Part shown: positions 34,601 through 41,081 of the stretch, in pieces
Position numbering within the stretch: position 1 is the first letter of the stretch
Layout: every line of letters begins with the position of its first letter
NCBI GenBank assembly: GCA_029941885.1
Contig: JAPYTP010000003.1
Coordinates: 4,798 to 45,878 of the forward strand
DNA length: 41,081 nucleotides
Reading direction: 5' to 3'
Source: Myxococcota bacterium
Lineage (GTDB): Bacteria; Myxococcota_A; UBA9160; UBA4427
Notes under the pieces: generated by a model
The model's input: only the letters and a program-made list of their open reading frames with translations
The model's database searches: none
Told to the model about the DNA's origin: nothing
Made by a program: the position numbers and the translations under genes

Positions 34601-34827
34601 TGACGCTCTTCGAACTCGCGACCGGCTCGGTTCCCTTCGACTCGGGTGAGGTCGGCTATCACCATCGCCATACTGCCGTGCCGGATCCGCAGTCGCTGCG
34701 GCCGGATCTCCCGGTGGAGCTGTCCAGTCTGATCCTTCATCTCCTCGAGAAACGACCCGAAGATCGGATTCAGACCGCAGCTGATATCCTGCGCGCATTG
34801 ACCGAGATCGAGCCCGACGCTGGCTAG
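31609..34827 (+). CDS. Receptor Ser/Thr kinase with extracytoplasmic domain and TPR region
   Basis: 1072 residues from ATG 31609. The frame is open from ATG 31402 and a GTG lies at 31684; no candidate has a clear ribosome site, so the start is uncertain. A first hydrophobic segment (about 37-55, LWVGLLACFGLICLVG) and a second (about 322-340, VFVVVALLVLLAIGALL) enclose about 265 helical, TPR-like residues, presumably periplasmic. The cytoplasmic part has a beta-rich region (about 345-525), then TPR-like repeats (about 530-785: RAADFYESAGDIHAAAQLRL, ARAAALFEQAEDWLEAANAH). The kinase domain fills about 811-1070: GRGGMGVVY, VALKRL, HRDIKTAN (D935), DFGLAK and SGTPYYMSPEQ. All catalytic residues are present. 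Having the kinase at the far C-terminus reverses the order of the other kinase here. Substrates unknown; the sigma factor gene follows 94 nt later. Confidence 0.87.
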   Translation: MMTLRCRGARTHTLGRSVGGWRTENVALESTQARGPRALWVGLLACFGLICLVGTASSEPTASEGAAFDALRGPWRWLEPGLDGLQAIAAFEVGPWREIAITRDTERRRLVIDRLEAELVARDGVLAGARNARTSARAAILRRAAAESARLLEAAGESAAAARAYAGIVDGRDVVGVDVWHGLAANLARSLDATAAERAFLRGLDASGRASDQIRFRYDLAGFYAREGRVVEALSIVDALMPHAPESPALSEASAGLQLSLEVSALSKNRGSYRAWPVLSIEPGWEEFDPRVAAAARRLPEFLSDRLLPFAHRFVREEQLRSTVFVVVALLVLLAIGALLRQRGDVAVTIEYPEELRGVFRVRLRGGRRQLPEPLTEAQIRKGGPSTRKEHHMVSRETQFQRLFTGRFHIIVDGLLLDPESDEILGRIRREKIVRVRHRRTIRIEFDVYPSTSPVDLRFVWGDRPADEAQVTVPGFIDKPRAATGGAIRILLPKGDYHLLVGCGDRVFDQPLEVVSFRPSSQRLDVLEADAVFKGCPPAVIPYLTGDLPAVARALERDGQAELGFRLLANLHHAAGEAARAADFYESAGDIHAAAQLRLEQGDLARAAALFEQAEDWLEAANAHRRGGQILNAGSCFERALDYERAIDCYRESGAIDRWLTALERYGDVFPAAKLALEHNQRPRAIRLLQRVEPTNDNFREACALLAEAFETEGHYDLAAGKLDEHIATFRPAFATADAYSRMAELWEQAGHVERSLDVLEDLRRREPTFPNIAARIETLRKQRSATGHLFNSGSRHGDGGATAFVGDVRYDLLEEIGRGGMGVVYRARDTRLDRIVALKRLPEGLRRHHPRALQLFLREAQSAARLNHPNIVTVYDADQQNGQFFITMELLEGQPLQTILYERGQLSPSNVLGIARQACRGLDYAHGQGVVHRDIKTANLFVTADRVVKIMDFGLAKVLEEVRGATTLVSGTPYYMSPEQVLGHDVDHRSDLYSLGVTLFELATGSVPFDSGEVGYHHRHTAVPDPQSLRPDLPVELSSLILHLLEKRPEDRIQTAADILRALTEIEPDAG

Positions 34828-34921
34828 ACAGACAATCGAGCGTTTCCTCGGCCGCCGACGATCCGACTGGCTGTGAGTGCCGTCACTTCATCGCGTTGGG
34901 ACTTCGGACACCCTGCGGCCG

Positions 34922-35551
34922 ATGAGAGCATCCGAACCGACCGATGGATCTGCGTGCTGCGAGCCCTCCGGCGTCGAACTCGCCGAACTGACCCTCCGTT
35001 TCGATCATCGTGTCCGCTATTTTGCCTTGCGGATCGAACGCCGCTTCGGGTTCGCTTCGGCCTGGCGCGATGACCTGATCTCGGCGGGCTACTGGGGATT
35101 GTTCAAGGCACTCCGCAACCGTCGCCCCGAAGCGCACGAGCGGGAGCTGTCCGCCTACGTGTCGCGACGCATCGAAGGCGCCGTGATCGATGAGGCTCGT
35201 CAGCTGTTGACTCATCTTTCGAATCATTCGCACTGCGACCCGGTGGAACTCGACCGGGGCGGGGCCATCGAAGCCGCCGCGCCGGAATGGCTGCTCGGTC
35301 ACGTCGCCGAAGACCCGGAGAGCAACGTCGACCGCCGCGTCCGTTGGCGGGTCATCGAGCGGCGCTTCGAGGCACTCGACGAGCGCTATCGACGCCTCCT
35401 GCTGGCGGTGGCCTCAGGGCATACCCTCGCCGAAATCGCGCGTGAAGATGGATCGAACCCAGCTCGAATCCAGAGTCGCATGACGCGGGTCGCTCGGCAG
35501 GTGCGGGCCCGGGCGCCGGAGTTGCGGCGAATTCTCCGGCACGAACTCTGA
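34922..35551 (+). CDS. Sigma-70 family RNA polymerase sigma factor (regions 2 and 4)
   Basis: 209 residues if started at ATG 34922; GTG 34877 would add 15 residues and neither has a strong ribosome site. Region 2 is at about 25-95: VRYFALRIERRFGFAS, then DDLISAGYWGLFKALRN (the core-binding and -10 helix) and FliA-like YVSRRIEGAVIDEAR. Region 4 is at about 150-200: RFEALDERYRRLLLAVASGHTLAEIARE followed by the HTH recognition helix NPARIQSRMTRVARQ. Region 3 is shortened to a loop of about 45 residues, so it lies between FliA-type and ECF-type factors. No anti-sigma factor gene is adjacent. The upstream neighbour is a Ser/Thr kinase, so control by phosphorylation of a partner is possible. Target promoters unknown. 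Confidence 0.8.
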   Translation: MRASEPTDGSACCEPSGVELAELTLRFDHRVRYFALRIERRFGFASAWRDDLISAGYWGLFKALRNRRPEAHERELSAYVSRRIEGAVIDEARQLLTHLSNHSHCDPVELDRGGAIEAAAPEWLLGHVAEDPESNVDRRVRWRVIERRFEALDERYRRLLLAVASGHTLAEIAREDGSNPARIQSRMTRVARQVRARAPELRRILRHEL

Positions 35552-35612
35552 GAGGCGAAGGGTGGCCACGGGGACCGACTGCCGCGACCGCCGAGCCGGA
35601 GCGGATAACGGA

Positions 35613-35701
35613 CGGGCCCCCCTGGTCTGCCTTGATTCACGCTCTCACGCTTCGCCAGATCCGAATTCTGAACGAAGGGGCTCGTGAACCAGGGGGGCCC
35701 G
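35613..35701. repeat. Perfect 14-bp inverted repeat with nested stems
   Basis: Outer arms CGGGCCCCCCTGGT (35613-35626) and its exact complement (35688-35701). Nested arms TTCACG/CGTGAA (35636-35641, 35683-35688) and CTTCG/CGAAG (35650-35654, 35673-35677) continue the pairing. The 89-nt unit has no coding potential. It resembles a MITE or palindromic element, or a structured non-coding RNA; there is no T run for an intrinsic terminator. Confidence 0.65.
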
Positions 35702-35736
35702 CAATGGCTCTGGCGTGCATTATCAACGTTTTCATT

Positions 35737-35766
35737 CCGAATTGGGAGAAAAAAGTATCAATTCGG
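35737..35766. promoter_or_regulatory. Hairpin/operator CCGAATTG...CAATTCGG in the DsbA-like leader
   Basis: Perfect 8-bp arms (35737-35744, 35759-35766) around a 14-nt A-rich centre. A TACAAT (35778-35783) lies 11 nt downstream and could be a -10 box, with only a poor -35 (GTATCA). The site may be an operator overlapping a promoter for the dsbA-like gene about 150 nt away. Confidence 0.4.
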
Positions 35767-35880
35767 GTAACGATGCGTACAATTCGTCGGTCCCCGGGGA
35801 TTCCACTCATCACGGATCGCTCCGGGGTCGAAGGGGAAGCGAAGGGGTCGTACCATGCGCCAGCCGAAGAGCCGGCATGG

Positions 35881-35892
35881 CCCCCCCCCCCC
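35881..35892. repeat. C12 homopolymer tract
   Basis: Twelve consecutive C residues, 40 nt before the GTG start of the DsbA-like gene. They lie outside the accepted coding region. Such tracts slip easily in replication and in sequencing, so the length may vary between cells or be an assembly error. Confidence 0.85.
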
Positions 35893-35932
35893 GCGAATGA
35901 GTCGGGGCTCGAGAAAGCAGGGAGAACTAAAC

Positions 35933-36667
35933 GTGGCAGAGAGTACGAGTGGGCGGGCGATTATCATCGCGGCCTTGTTGGTCAGCTTTTCGATCATCGG
36001 CGGCAGTTTTTTCGTAGCGGATTCGCTGGATCGGACGACAGACCAGATCGAACTTGCGGCGGCGGCCCTCGAGGATCTCGAATTGGCCGCCGCACCGGCG
36101 GGCGCGGCGCGACCCTCGCGTCCGAATCGGCCGGATGCCAACCGAGAGTACGACGTGGACATCACCGGTGCGCCGATCAAGGGCGGCGACGACGCGGTCG
36201 TGACGATCGTGGAGTGGTCGGATTTCCAATGTCCCTTCTGCAAGCGCGTCACACCGACCCTCGCCCAGATCGAAAAGGAATACGGGGACAAGGTGCGGAT
36301 CGCCTTCAAGCACCTGCCGCTGTCGATCCATGCGCAGGCGCCCCAGGCCCATGCCGCCTCCGAGGCGGCGCATCGCCAGGGCAAGTTCTGGGAGATGCAC
36401 GATCGGATTTTCGCGAGTCAGCGTGATCTGAGCGTGGGAACCCTGGATCGCTATGCGCGCGAAATCGGGCTCGACATGGACCGCTTCGCGAAAGACATCT
36501 CGGCGTCCGATGTGCAGAAGCGAATCGATGACGATCTGAAGCAGGCGAGCAAGTTGGGCGTGACCGGCACTCCATCCTTCTTCATCAACGGCAAGTTTCT
36601 TTCGGGCGCGCAGCCCTTCCCGAACTTCAAGCGCTTGATCGACGCGGCCCTCAAAGCGAATTCCTGA
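35933..36667 (+). CDS. Membrane-anchored DsbA/thioredoxin-fold oxidoreductase
   Basis: 244 residues from GTG 35933, which has AGGGAG (35919-35924) 8 nt upstream. An ATG at 35855 would place the C12 tract inside the gene and add an Arg/Pro-rich tail, so it is not used. A single N-terminal anchor (about 9-30, AIIIAALLVSFSIIGGSFFV) is followed by an Ala/Pro-rich linker. The thioredoxin fold (about 75-240) has the active site CPFC (Cys100, Cys103) in WSDFQCPFCKR and the cis-Pro loop GVTGTPSFFING, as in the DsbA/DsbG-like thiol-disulfide family (PF13462 type). It acts in the periplasm, making or isomerising disulfides. Possible clients include c-type apocytochromes, which must keep CxxCH thiols reduced before haem attachment. 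The HAD gene follows 14 nt later. Confidence 0.88.
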   Translation: MAESTSGRAIIIAALLVSFSIIGGSFFVADSLDRTTDQIELAAAALEDLELAAAPAGAARPSRPNRPDANREYDVDITGAPIKGGDDAVVTIVEWSDFQCPFCKRVTPTLAQIEKEYGDKVRIAFKHLPLSIHAQAPQAHAASEAAHRQGKFWEMHDRIFASQRDLSVGTLDRYAREIGLDMDRFAKDISASDVQKRIDDDLKQASKLGVTGTPSFFINGKFLSGAQPFPNFKRLIDAALKANS

Positions 36668-36681
36668 GGGAATCCTGAATC

Positions 36682-37443
36682 GTGATTCGCGGGATCGCCT
36701 TCGATCTCTTCGACACGCTGGTAAATCAGAATCATGATCGGCTTGCGCCGGTAGAAGTCGAGGGTCGGCGCGTGGGCGCAACGACTCCCGGGCTACACGC
36801 TCGTGCGGTCGAGGAGTTCGGCGTCGTACTCGGGCTCGCCGAGTTCGCAGATCGGATGCAAGCAGTCGACAGGGAGCTCCGGGTCGAAACGATCGACCAG
36901 GGCATCGAACTCTCGACATTCGATCGATTTACGGCTCTCGGGACCCGGCTCGGCCAGCCCGATGTACTGTCATTCGGGCAGGCCCTCACGGAAGTGCACA
37001 TGGGAGTGTTGCAGTCGGCAGTCTCGGTGCCTCCGCATCACGAAGCCGTGCTGGCCTCGCTCGACGTCGAGTACCGGCTCGCGATCTGTTCGAATTTCTC
37101 GCATGCCGAAACCGCGCGCGCGATCCTTCGCGATGCCTCCTTCCTTCCGCATCTCTCTTCGATCGTGATCTCGGAAGAAATGGGCATTCGCAAACCGCGG
37201 GTGGAGATATTCGAAGCGGTCGTCGAGTCCCTCGGCGTGGCCGCCTGCGAGATTCTCCACGTCGGAGATAATCTGCGCGCCGACGTGCAGGGCGCCGCGG
37301 AGGTAGGCATGCAGACCGTGTGGCTCACCCGGCAAATCGCGGATCCGGAAGCCGCAATGGCAAGATACGAGGGTCCGCCGCCGGACTTCGCGCTCGATAA
37401 TCTAATGGACCTACCCGTACTGGCCGCTCGGCTGGGCGTTTGA
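36682..37443 (+). CDS. HAD superfamily hydrolase
   Basis: 253 residues starting with GTG 36682, preceded by GAGGGAA about 10 nt upstream and 14 nt after the DsbA-like stop, so probably cotranscribed. HAD motifs: I, FDLFDTL with nucleophile Asp8 (the +2 residue is Phe, as in haloacid dehalogenase-like members, not Asp); II, CSNFS; III, Lys of RKPRVEIF; IV, HVGDNLRADVQGA. A helical cap (about 20-110) lies between motifs I and II, class C1. Reaction is phosphatase- or dehalogenase-like; the substrate is not predictable. It is cytoplasmic and converges with apaG, 92 nt apart. Confidence 0.87.
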   Translation: MIRGIAFDLFDTLVNQNHDRLAPVEVEGRRVGATTPGLHARAVEEFGVVLGLAEFADRMQAVDRELRVETIDQGIELSTFDRFTALGTRLGQPDVLSFGQALTEVHMGVLQSAVSVPPHHEAVLASLDVEYRLAICSNFSHAETARAILRDASFLPHLSSIVISEEMGIRKPRVEIFEAVVESLGVAACEILHVGDNLRADVQGAAEVGMQTVWLTRQIADPEAAMARYEGPPPDFALDNLMDLPVLAARLGV

Positions 37444-37535
37444 TGCGCAGGGGAGAAGCGGACCTCTCTTGCCGAGCGATAGCTTCTCACGCCGCTCGAC
37501 GCAGGCGTGTGCGTTCGGGAGTATTTCCACTGGGG

Positions 37536-37946
37536 TCAGTGGATCGAGCCCGGCTGGATCAGCTCGAAGCACGCCACCTCCGCTTCGAAAGGCGAGCCGT
37601 CCGCGCGCTGCATGTCGAAGATTCCCGCCATCGAACCGAAGGGCGTCGAGAGGGGGCACCCCGAGGTGTACTCGAACGCCTGGCCGGGTTCGAGGATCGG
37701 CTGCTCTCCGACGACTCCGGGGCCGTGCACCTCTTCGCTGTGGCCGGTGCCGTCGACGATCGTCCAGTGCCGGTTCAGCAGCTGAACGGCCCCGTCGCTC
37801 TCGTTGGAGATTCGAATCGTGTAGAGAAAGAACCAACGGCTCGACGAGGGACTGCTGTACTCAGGCGAGTAGCGTGCGACGACGCCGACACGGATGCCTG
37901 CGGTTTCGGCTTCGGAGGTCGTTTCGAAGAGGTCGGAATCACTCAC
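37536..37946 (-). CDS. apaG: ApaG domain protein
   Basis: 136 residues on the minus strand. The start is taken as GTG 37946, the first start codon that precedes the domain; no clear ribosome site is visible, and the frame remains open further upstream as a shadow of rsmE. The ApaG beta-sandwich (about 12-136) is complete: RVGVVARYSPEYSS, FFLYTIRISNESDGAVQLLNRHW, then the family signature GPGVVGEQPILEPGQAFEYTSG and PFGSMAGIFDM. ApaG proteins are linked to cobalt/magnesium tolerance and stress in enterobacteria; their biochemical role is unsettled. The gene is divergent from rsmE with 50 nt between the starts. In enterobacteria apaG sits by rsmA (ksgA), so proximity to another 16S rRNA methyltransferase gene is of mild interest. 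Confidence 0.88.
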   Translation of the reverse strand: MSDSDLFETTSEAETAGIRVGVVARYSPEYSSPSSSRWFFLYTIRISNESDGAVQLLNRHWTIVDGTGHSEEVHGPGVVGEQPILEPGQAFEYTSGCPLSTPFGSMAGIFDMQRADGSPFEAEVACFELIQPGSIH

Positions 37947-37996
37947 ACACGGGACTCTAGCAGTCGCTCGGCCGGTCGCGGATGGAGGCGATCGCA

Positions 37997-38707
37997 ATGA
38001 ATTGTCTGCTGATCGAAGATTCCGAGCTCGATCTCGACAGCGGACGCGTGCGATTGACCGGTCGCCGTCGGCGGCACGCGGACGAGATCCTACGCGCATG
38101 CGTAGGTGACACACTGCGTGTGGGGCTGATCGGTGGCCGTCTTGGAATGGGCCGCATTCTAGAACTCGACCGCGAGCATCTCGATCTCGAGGTTTCCTTC
38201 GCAGAGGAGCCACCCACGAAGCTCCCGCTTCGTCTCGTGTTGGCCCTGCCGAGACCCCCGGTCTTCCGCCGTCTGCTCTCCACGATCGCGAGTCTCGGAA
38301 TCGAGAGTCTGCTCGTCGCGGGAACCGCGAGGACCGAGAAGAGTTTCTGGCAGAGTCATGTCCTCGAGGAGGAGGAGATTCGGGCACGCCTGCTCCTGGG
38401 GATCGAGCAGTCGCGCGACACCATCCCGCCGGTGGTGACCCTGCATCGGTATTTCGAGTCGCTCGTTGCGGATGTGCTGCCGACCTGGATCGACGGGCGG
38501 CGGGCGTTGTTGGCGCACCCCAGCGGGGATTCGCTTTGCCCACATGACGTGAACGCGCCCGTGACACTCTTTGTTGGGCCCGAAGGCGGATTCGTCGACT
38601 ACGAGATCGAGCGGCTGCGGGGAATTGGTTTCGAGACGGTGGGTCTCGGGACGCGAATCCTTCGCGTCGAGCCGGTCATTCCGATGTTGGTGGGGCGACT
38701 CTTCTGA
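37997..38707 (+). CDS. rsmE: 16S rRNA (uracil-1498-N3)-methyltransferase
   Basis: 236 residues from ATG 37997, with GGAGG (37984-37988) 8 nt upstream; the ATG at 37982 lies within that site and is not used. The N-terminal PUA-like domain (about 1-70) contains RRRRHADEILRACVGDTLRVG. The C-terminal SPOUT domain has the knot motifs FVGPEGGF and GLGTRILRVEPV (family LGPRILRTET). It methylates U1498 of 16S rRNA with S-adenosylmethionine. In many genomes it follows prmA; that gene is absent here. The last 32 nt overlap the end of the convergent DUF5658 gene. Confidence 0.93.
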   Translation: MNCLLIEDSELDLDSGRVRLTGRRRRHADEILRACVGDTLRVGLIGGRLGMGRILELDREHLDLEVSFAEEPPTKLPLRLVLALPRPPVFRRLLSTIASLGIESLLVAGTARTEKSFWQSHVLEEEEIRARLLLGIEQSRDTIPPVVTLHRYFESLVADVLPTWIDGRRALLAHPSGDSLCPHDVNAPVTLFVGPEGGFVDYEIERLRGIGFETVGLGTRILRVEPVIPMLVGRLF

Positions 38708-39362
38708 CGATGCTTCGGGTGGGCATGATCTCGATCCTCGTGGTGCCATGGGGATCGAGGGCATCGAACGCTGTGTCCCGACTCGGGAGGGTCGTCTCCT
38801 GGATCATCCTCACGCCCGTGACGTCGGCCTCGGGAGGCGGACTGATATCGAGGGCGACGATGCTGAAGTGAATGAGCATCAAGAGCGTGTACACGCAGAG
38901 CGTCGCGTGGAGCCCGACTCGGGCGAACCGAAAGTTCTTGTGAACGACCAGAATGAGCAGCCAGAAACCGACGACGAGACATTTCTGGGCAAGGAAAGCG
39001 CTGGGACCGATGTCGAGGAAGAAGTCCATCACCGGGTTGGCCTCTTTTCCTCCACGCTCGAGCCAGAGCATCGTGAAGAAGGCGTCACCGACATTCAGCA
39101 GGAAGATAGAGAGCAGGAGCGCTACGTCGCGCTTCGTATATCGATCGACATACCCCGAACGGTCGCTGTCTCGGCGCCCACGCTCTCGGCGCAGCGGAGT
39201 CAGCCAGTTGGCCCAGGGGCGGGTCGGTGAGTTCCGACGGTCGAGGACGCGCCGCTCGTTGCCGTTCCATTCGGATGAACTCTCGGCTTCGGCCAGACTT
39301 TCGAAATTGCCACTGGGTTGCCCGACTACTGCTTCAAGATCATTGCGGTCCGCTCTCGGCAT
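38676..39362 (-). CDS. DUF5658 family membrane protein
   Basis: 228 residues on the minus strand from ATG 39362. Residues 1-75 are soluble and rich in Arg/Glu (GNERRVLDRRNSPTRP). The membrane part (about 80-175) has three helices: ALLLSIFLLNVGDAFFTMLWL, FLAQKCLVVGFWLLILVV and LHATLCVYTLLMLIHFSIV. This matches DUF5658, with the conserved EANPVMDFFL segment after helix 1. The C-terminal 55 residues are soluble and probably cytoplasmic. No function is known for the family. It overlaps the 3' end of rsmE on the other strand by 32 nt, so no room for a separate terminator exists between them. Confidence 0.78.
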   Translation of the reverse strand: MPRADRNDLEAVVGQPSGNFESLAEAESSSEWNGNERRVLDRRNSPTRPWANWLTPLRRERGRRDSDRSGYVDRYTKRDVALLLSIFLLNVGDAFFTMLWLERGGKEANPVMDFFLDIGPSAFLAQKCLVVGFWLLILVVHKNFRFARVGLHATLCVYTLLMLIHFSIVALDISPPPEADVTGVRMIQETTLPSRDTAFDALDPHGTTRIEIMPTRSIVRRVAPPTSE

Positions 39363-39454
39363 GTCGATCGTATCGGCCAATTTTCGGCCCAATGTGAGGA
39401 ACGATCGCCTGGTTCGCGTCTGGCGACATGCAAGTCGTCCGCAAGTCGACGCCG

Positions 39455-40753
39455 CTATGCGGAGAACGCCCGATCGACGAGCCAGTAGAGCCCGAGTCCA
39501 CACAAGCCCGCCGCGGAGAGTTCGCTCGCGAATCGGGATAAACGCGGTCCCGCCATGCGGCGGCCAGCGAAGAGAAGTGGCCACAGGATCAATACGACCC
39601 CGATCTGACCCGCCTCTACGCCAAGATTGAATCCGAGCAATGCGGGGACGAGTCGGTCCGCGGGGAGGGCCATCTCGACCAGGACGCCGGCGAAGCCGAA
39701 ACCGTGTACGAGTCCGAAGGCGAAGGTCAGGCATACCCGCAGCCAGTCGCTCTCGGACTGGCCGATCAGCGCAAAATAACATCCCGAGAATACGACGAGG
39801 CCCACGATGGTCATGAACGGGACGGTCGCGATGCCCGCGAGGGAAGCGAGCGCGAGAATGATCAGTCCTGCCAGGACCATTGCCGGAATGACTCTTGGCC
39901 GCCCGGAGAGGAGCCAACCCTTCTCGATGGCGACGAGTCCGACCGAAAACGCGATCACGACTTCGACGGCGGCGGCGCGAGGATGGACGAGTTCGAGGAC
40001 CGCGAGGGCGAGCGTCAGGCTGTGTGCCAGGGTGAAACCGGTGATGAGCCGCGCGACTTCTCCGAGCCGTGTGGCGAGCAGGAGCAGTCCGAACACGAAG
40101 GCCAGGTGGTCCCAACCGGTCAGGATATGTTCGATCCCGAGCACGAGATAGTCGGAGAGCTGGCTTCCGCTGGGCGAGTCGGTCTTCCCCTCACCAAACT
40201 GGCGAAGGACGAACTCGGGCGAGGCCTCGGTCAGCACCTGTTCTCGGACACGGTCCGAGAGGTCGACGAAGCGCACCCGCGCGAAATGCATGTGGGAGGG
40301 GGCGACCGCCAGCAGGACCTGGCTGCGAATCGCAAGCTGCTCCGCATTTTCGGGACACCTGATCTGCCATTGATACCGTACCCACCCGGGCTCGTCGGGG
40401 CGACGCTCCGCGATGGGGTCCGGCTGGCAGGGTGTGCCGTTGGCGATCAGGAGGAGTTCGGTTGGGAAGGCGCGCGCCGGAAGGTCCGGAGTGCCTGGGG
40501 GCCCAGCGGCGGAGATGCTTCCGGGCGGGAGCGCCTGTGGCCCGAGGCGACTCAGTTCGAGCAGCTTCAGCCGCACTGTCACCTGTGCGCCCGCAGCGTG
40601 GATCTCCCAATTCGAGTAGGAAACACTGCGTCCGTGCGCCATGGCTGAGCCCGAGATCAGCAGCGTGGCGAGGGCGCACGAGATCGCGATTGCTCGCCGC
40701 GGCCCGGTGGATCGGCGGACTGCTCGGGGATCCGAGTCGCTGTGGATGAGCAT
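39455..40753 (-). CDS. HupE/UreJ family membrane protein with periplasmic N-terminal domain
   Basis: 432 residues on the minus strand from ATG 40753; ATG 40843 is an alternative and neither has a good ribosome site. A signal peptide (about 20-40, AIAISCALATLLISGSAMAHG) precedes a beta-rich periplasmic domain (about 40-215, starting GRSVSYSNWEIHAAGAQVTV). The C-terminal 215 residues form about seven helices with the HupE/UreJ His motifs GIEHILTGWDHLAFVFGLLLL, FTLAHSLTLALAV and FGLVHGFGFAGVL (PF13795-type). Family members are implicated in nickel/cobalt or other metal passage, but no hydrogenase or urease gene is in this window, so the substrate is open. DUF5658 follows on the same strand 92 nt downstream. 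Confidence 0.86.
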   Translation of the reverse strand: MLIHSDSDPRAVRRSTGPRRAIAISCALATLLISGSAMAHGRSVSYSNWEIHAAGAQVTVRLKLLELSRLGPQALPPGSISAAGPPGTPDLPARAFPTELLLIANGTPCQPDPIAERRPDEPGWVRYQWQIRCPENAEQLAIRSQVLLAVAPSHMHFARVRFVDLSDRVREQVLTEASPEFVLRQFGEGKTDSPSGSQLSDYLVLGIEHILTGWDHLAFVFGLLLLATRLGEVARLITGFTLAHSLTLALAVLELVHPRAAAVEVVIAFSVGLVAIEKGWLLSGRPRVIPAMVLAGLIILALASLAGIATVPFMTIVGLVVFSGCYFALIGQSESDWLRVCLTFAFGLVHGFGFAGVLVEMALPADRLVPALLGFNLGVEAGQIGVVLILWPLLFAGRRMAGPRLSRFASELSAAGLCGLGLYWLVDRAFSA

Positions 40754-40930
40754 GGGGGGCGCACGGTAGCGCGAAGATTCCCGAGGGTGAAGTGATGACG
40801 CTCTCGATTCGATGGGAAATCGATGCACTCCGGAAGAGCCCATTTGCGCCGCATATGGGCGAGTGATGGGTGCGTGAGGGGCCCATTGGAACGAAGATTC
40901 GGGGATCGGTGACGATCGACAGGGCGGGGG

Positions 40931-40958
40931 TTGCGGAAAATCCGACCTGTGCTACAAT
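40931..40958 (+). promoter_or_regulatory. Sigma-70-type promoter at the right end
   Basis: TTGCGG (40931-40936), 16-nt spacer, TACAAT (40953-40958). Initiation is expected near 40965, only about 15 nt before the intrinsic hairpin below. It is the clearest promoter-like match I found in the window. Confidence 0.55.
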
Positions 40959-40979
40959 TGTTCTATCGACTTCAAAAAT

Positions 40980-41009
40980 CCCGCTTACCAAACGGTTGGC
41001 GGGTTTTTT
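40980..41009 (+). terminator. Intrinsic terminator or leader attenuator at the right end
   Basis: CCCGC (40980-40984) pairs with GCGGG (40999-41003); the loop can form a nested CCAA/TTGG stem (40988-40991, 40996-40999, mutually exclusive at the edge). Six T follow (41004-41009), and AAAAA precedes the stem. A GGAG lies at 41016-41019. It is either the end of a very short transcript from the promoter at 40931 or a leader control element for a gene beyond the window. Confidence 0.68.
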
Positions 41010-41081
41010 GTGCACGGAGTCCGAGAACCGCCTTTTCCGGCGAGCGTCGTGCATCCGCCCACGCAGTCGGGCGCAGTCGGG

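Noticed and set aside
35855..35932. ATG 35855 as start of the DsbA-like gene, making the C12 tract a coding phase-variation switch
   Set aside because: The added residues are Arg/Pro-rich and precede the membrane anchor; GTG 35933 has an AGGGAG ribosome site at the right distance.
1..41081. tRNA, rRNA, CRISPR, transposase or phage genes
   Set aside because: None was recognised on either strand. Small tRNA genes are hard to exclude by eye; a tRNA search would be decisive.

Overview
This is a GC-rich chromosomal window from a diderm bacterium. Lipoprotein signals, an outer-membrane beta-barrel, a periplasmic DsbA-like protein and large multiheme c-type cytochromes all point to a Gram-negative envelope. 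Several traits together suggest a lineage in or near Myxococcota/Deltaproteobacteria: Hanks-type Ser/Thr kinases fused to long sensor or TPR parts, FHA domains, GTP-dependent PEP carboxykinase and frequent GTG/TTG starts. That placement is inference from gene style; no rRNA is present to test it. I see no tRNA, rRNA, CRISPR array, IS element or phage gene.

Bases 1-14203 hold the most striking region. Six same-strand genes look like a complete cytoplasm-to-surface electron conduit. They are a flavoprotein with two cyclic-nucleotide-binding domains and four [4Fe-4S] clusters (5' end outside the window), a multi-histidine membrane cytochrome b, an FHA-transmembrane-decaheme cytochrome c fusion, a secreted protein with tandem GlcG/HbpS haem-binding-type domains, an outer-membrane beta-barrel, and a large exported decaheme cytochrome ending in an LVIVD-type beta-propeller. 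Electron flow is proposed as NAD(P)H > FAD/FeS > haem b > periplasmic haem c > porin-cytochrome exit. The cyclic-nucleotide and FHA domains suggest post-translational control. A third multiheme cytochrome (21457-22896, minus strand) lies 7 kb further on.

Bases 14232-23631 carry a DUF2868/DUF3482 membrane-protein/GTPase pair, pckG behind a leader terminator-like hairpin, a GNAT acetyltransferase, argG and the pentaheme cytochrome on the minus strand, and a DUF4399 protein.

Bases 23771-35551 are a signalling and envelope block: two receptor-type Ser/Thr kinases, a CsgG/LpoB-like lipoprotein, MurA with Asp instead of the usual catalytic Cys, a PAS protein with a degenerate histidine-kinase tail, and a small sigma-70-family factor.

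Bases 35552-41081 begin with an unusual leader region (a 14-bp perfect inverted repeat, a second hairpin and a C12 tract) before a DsbA-like gene. Then come a HAD hydrolase, apaG, rsmE, a DUF5658 protein and a HupE/UreJ-family membrane protein. The window closes with a promoter facing straight into an intrinsic terminator.
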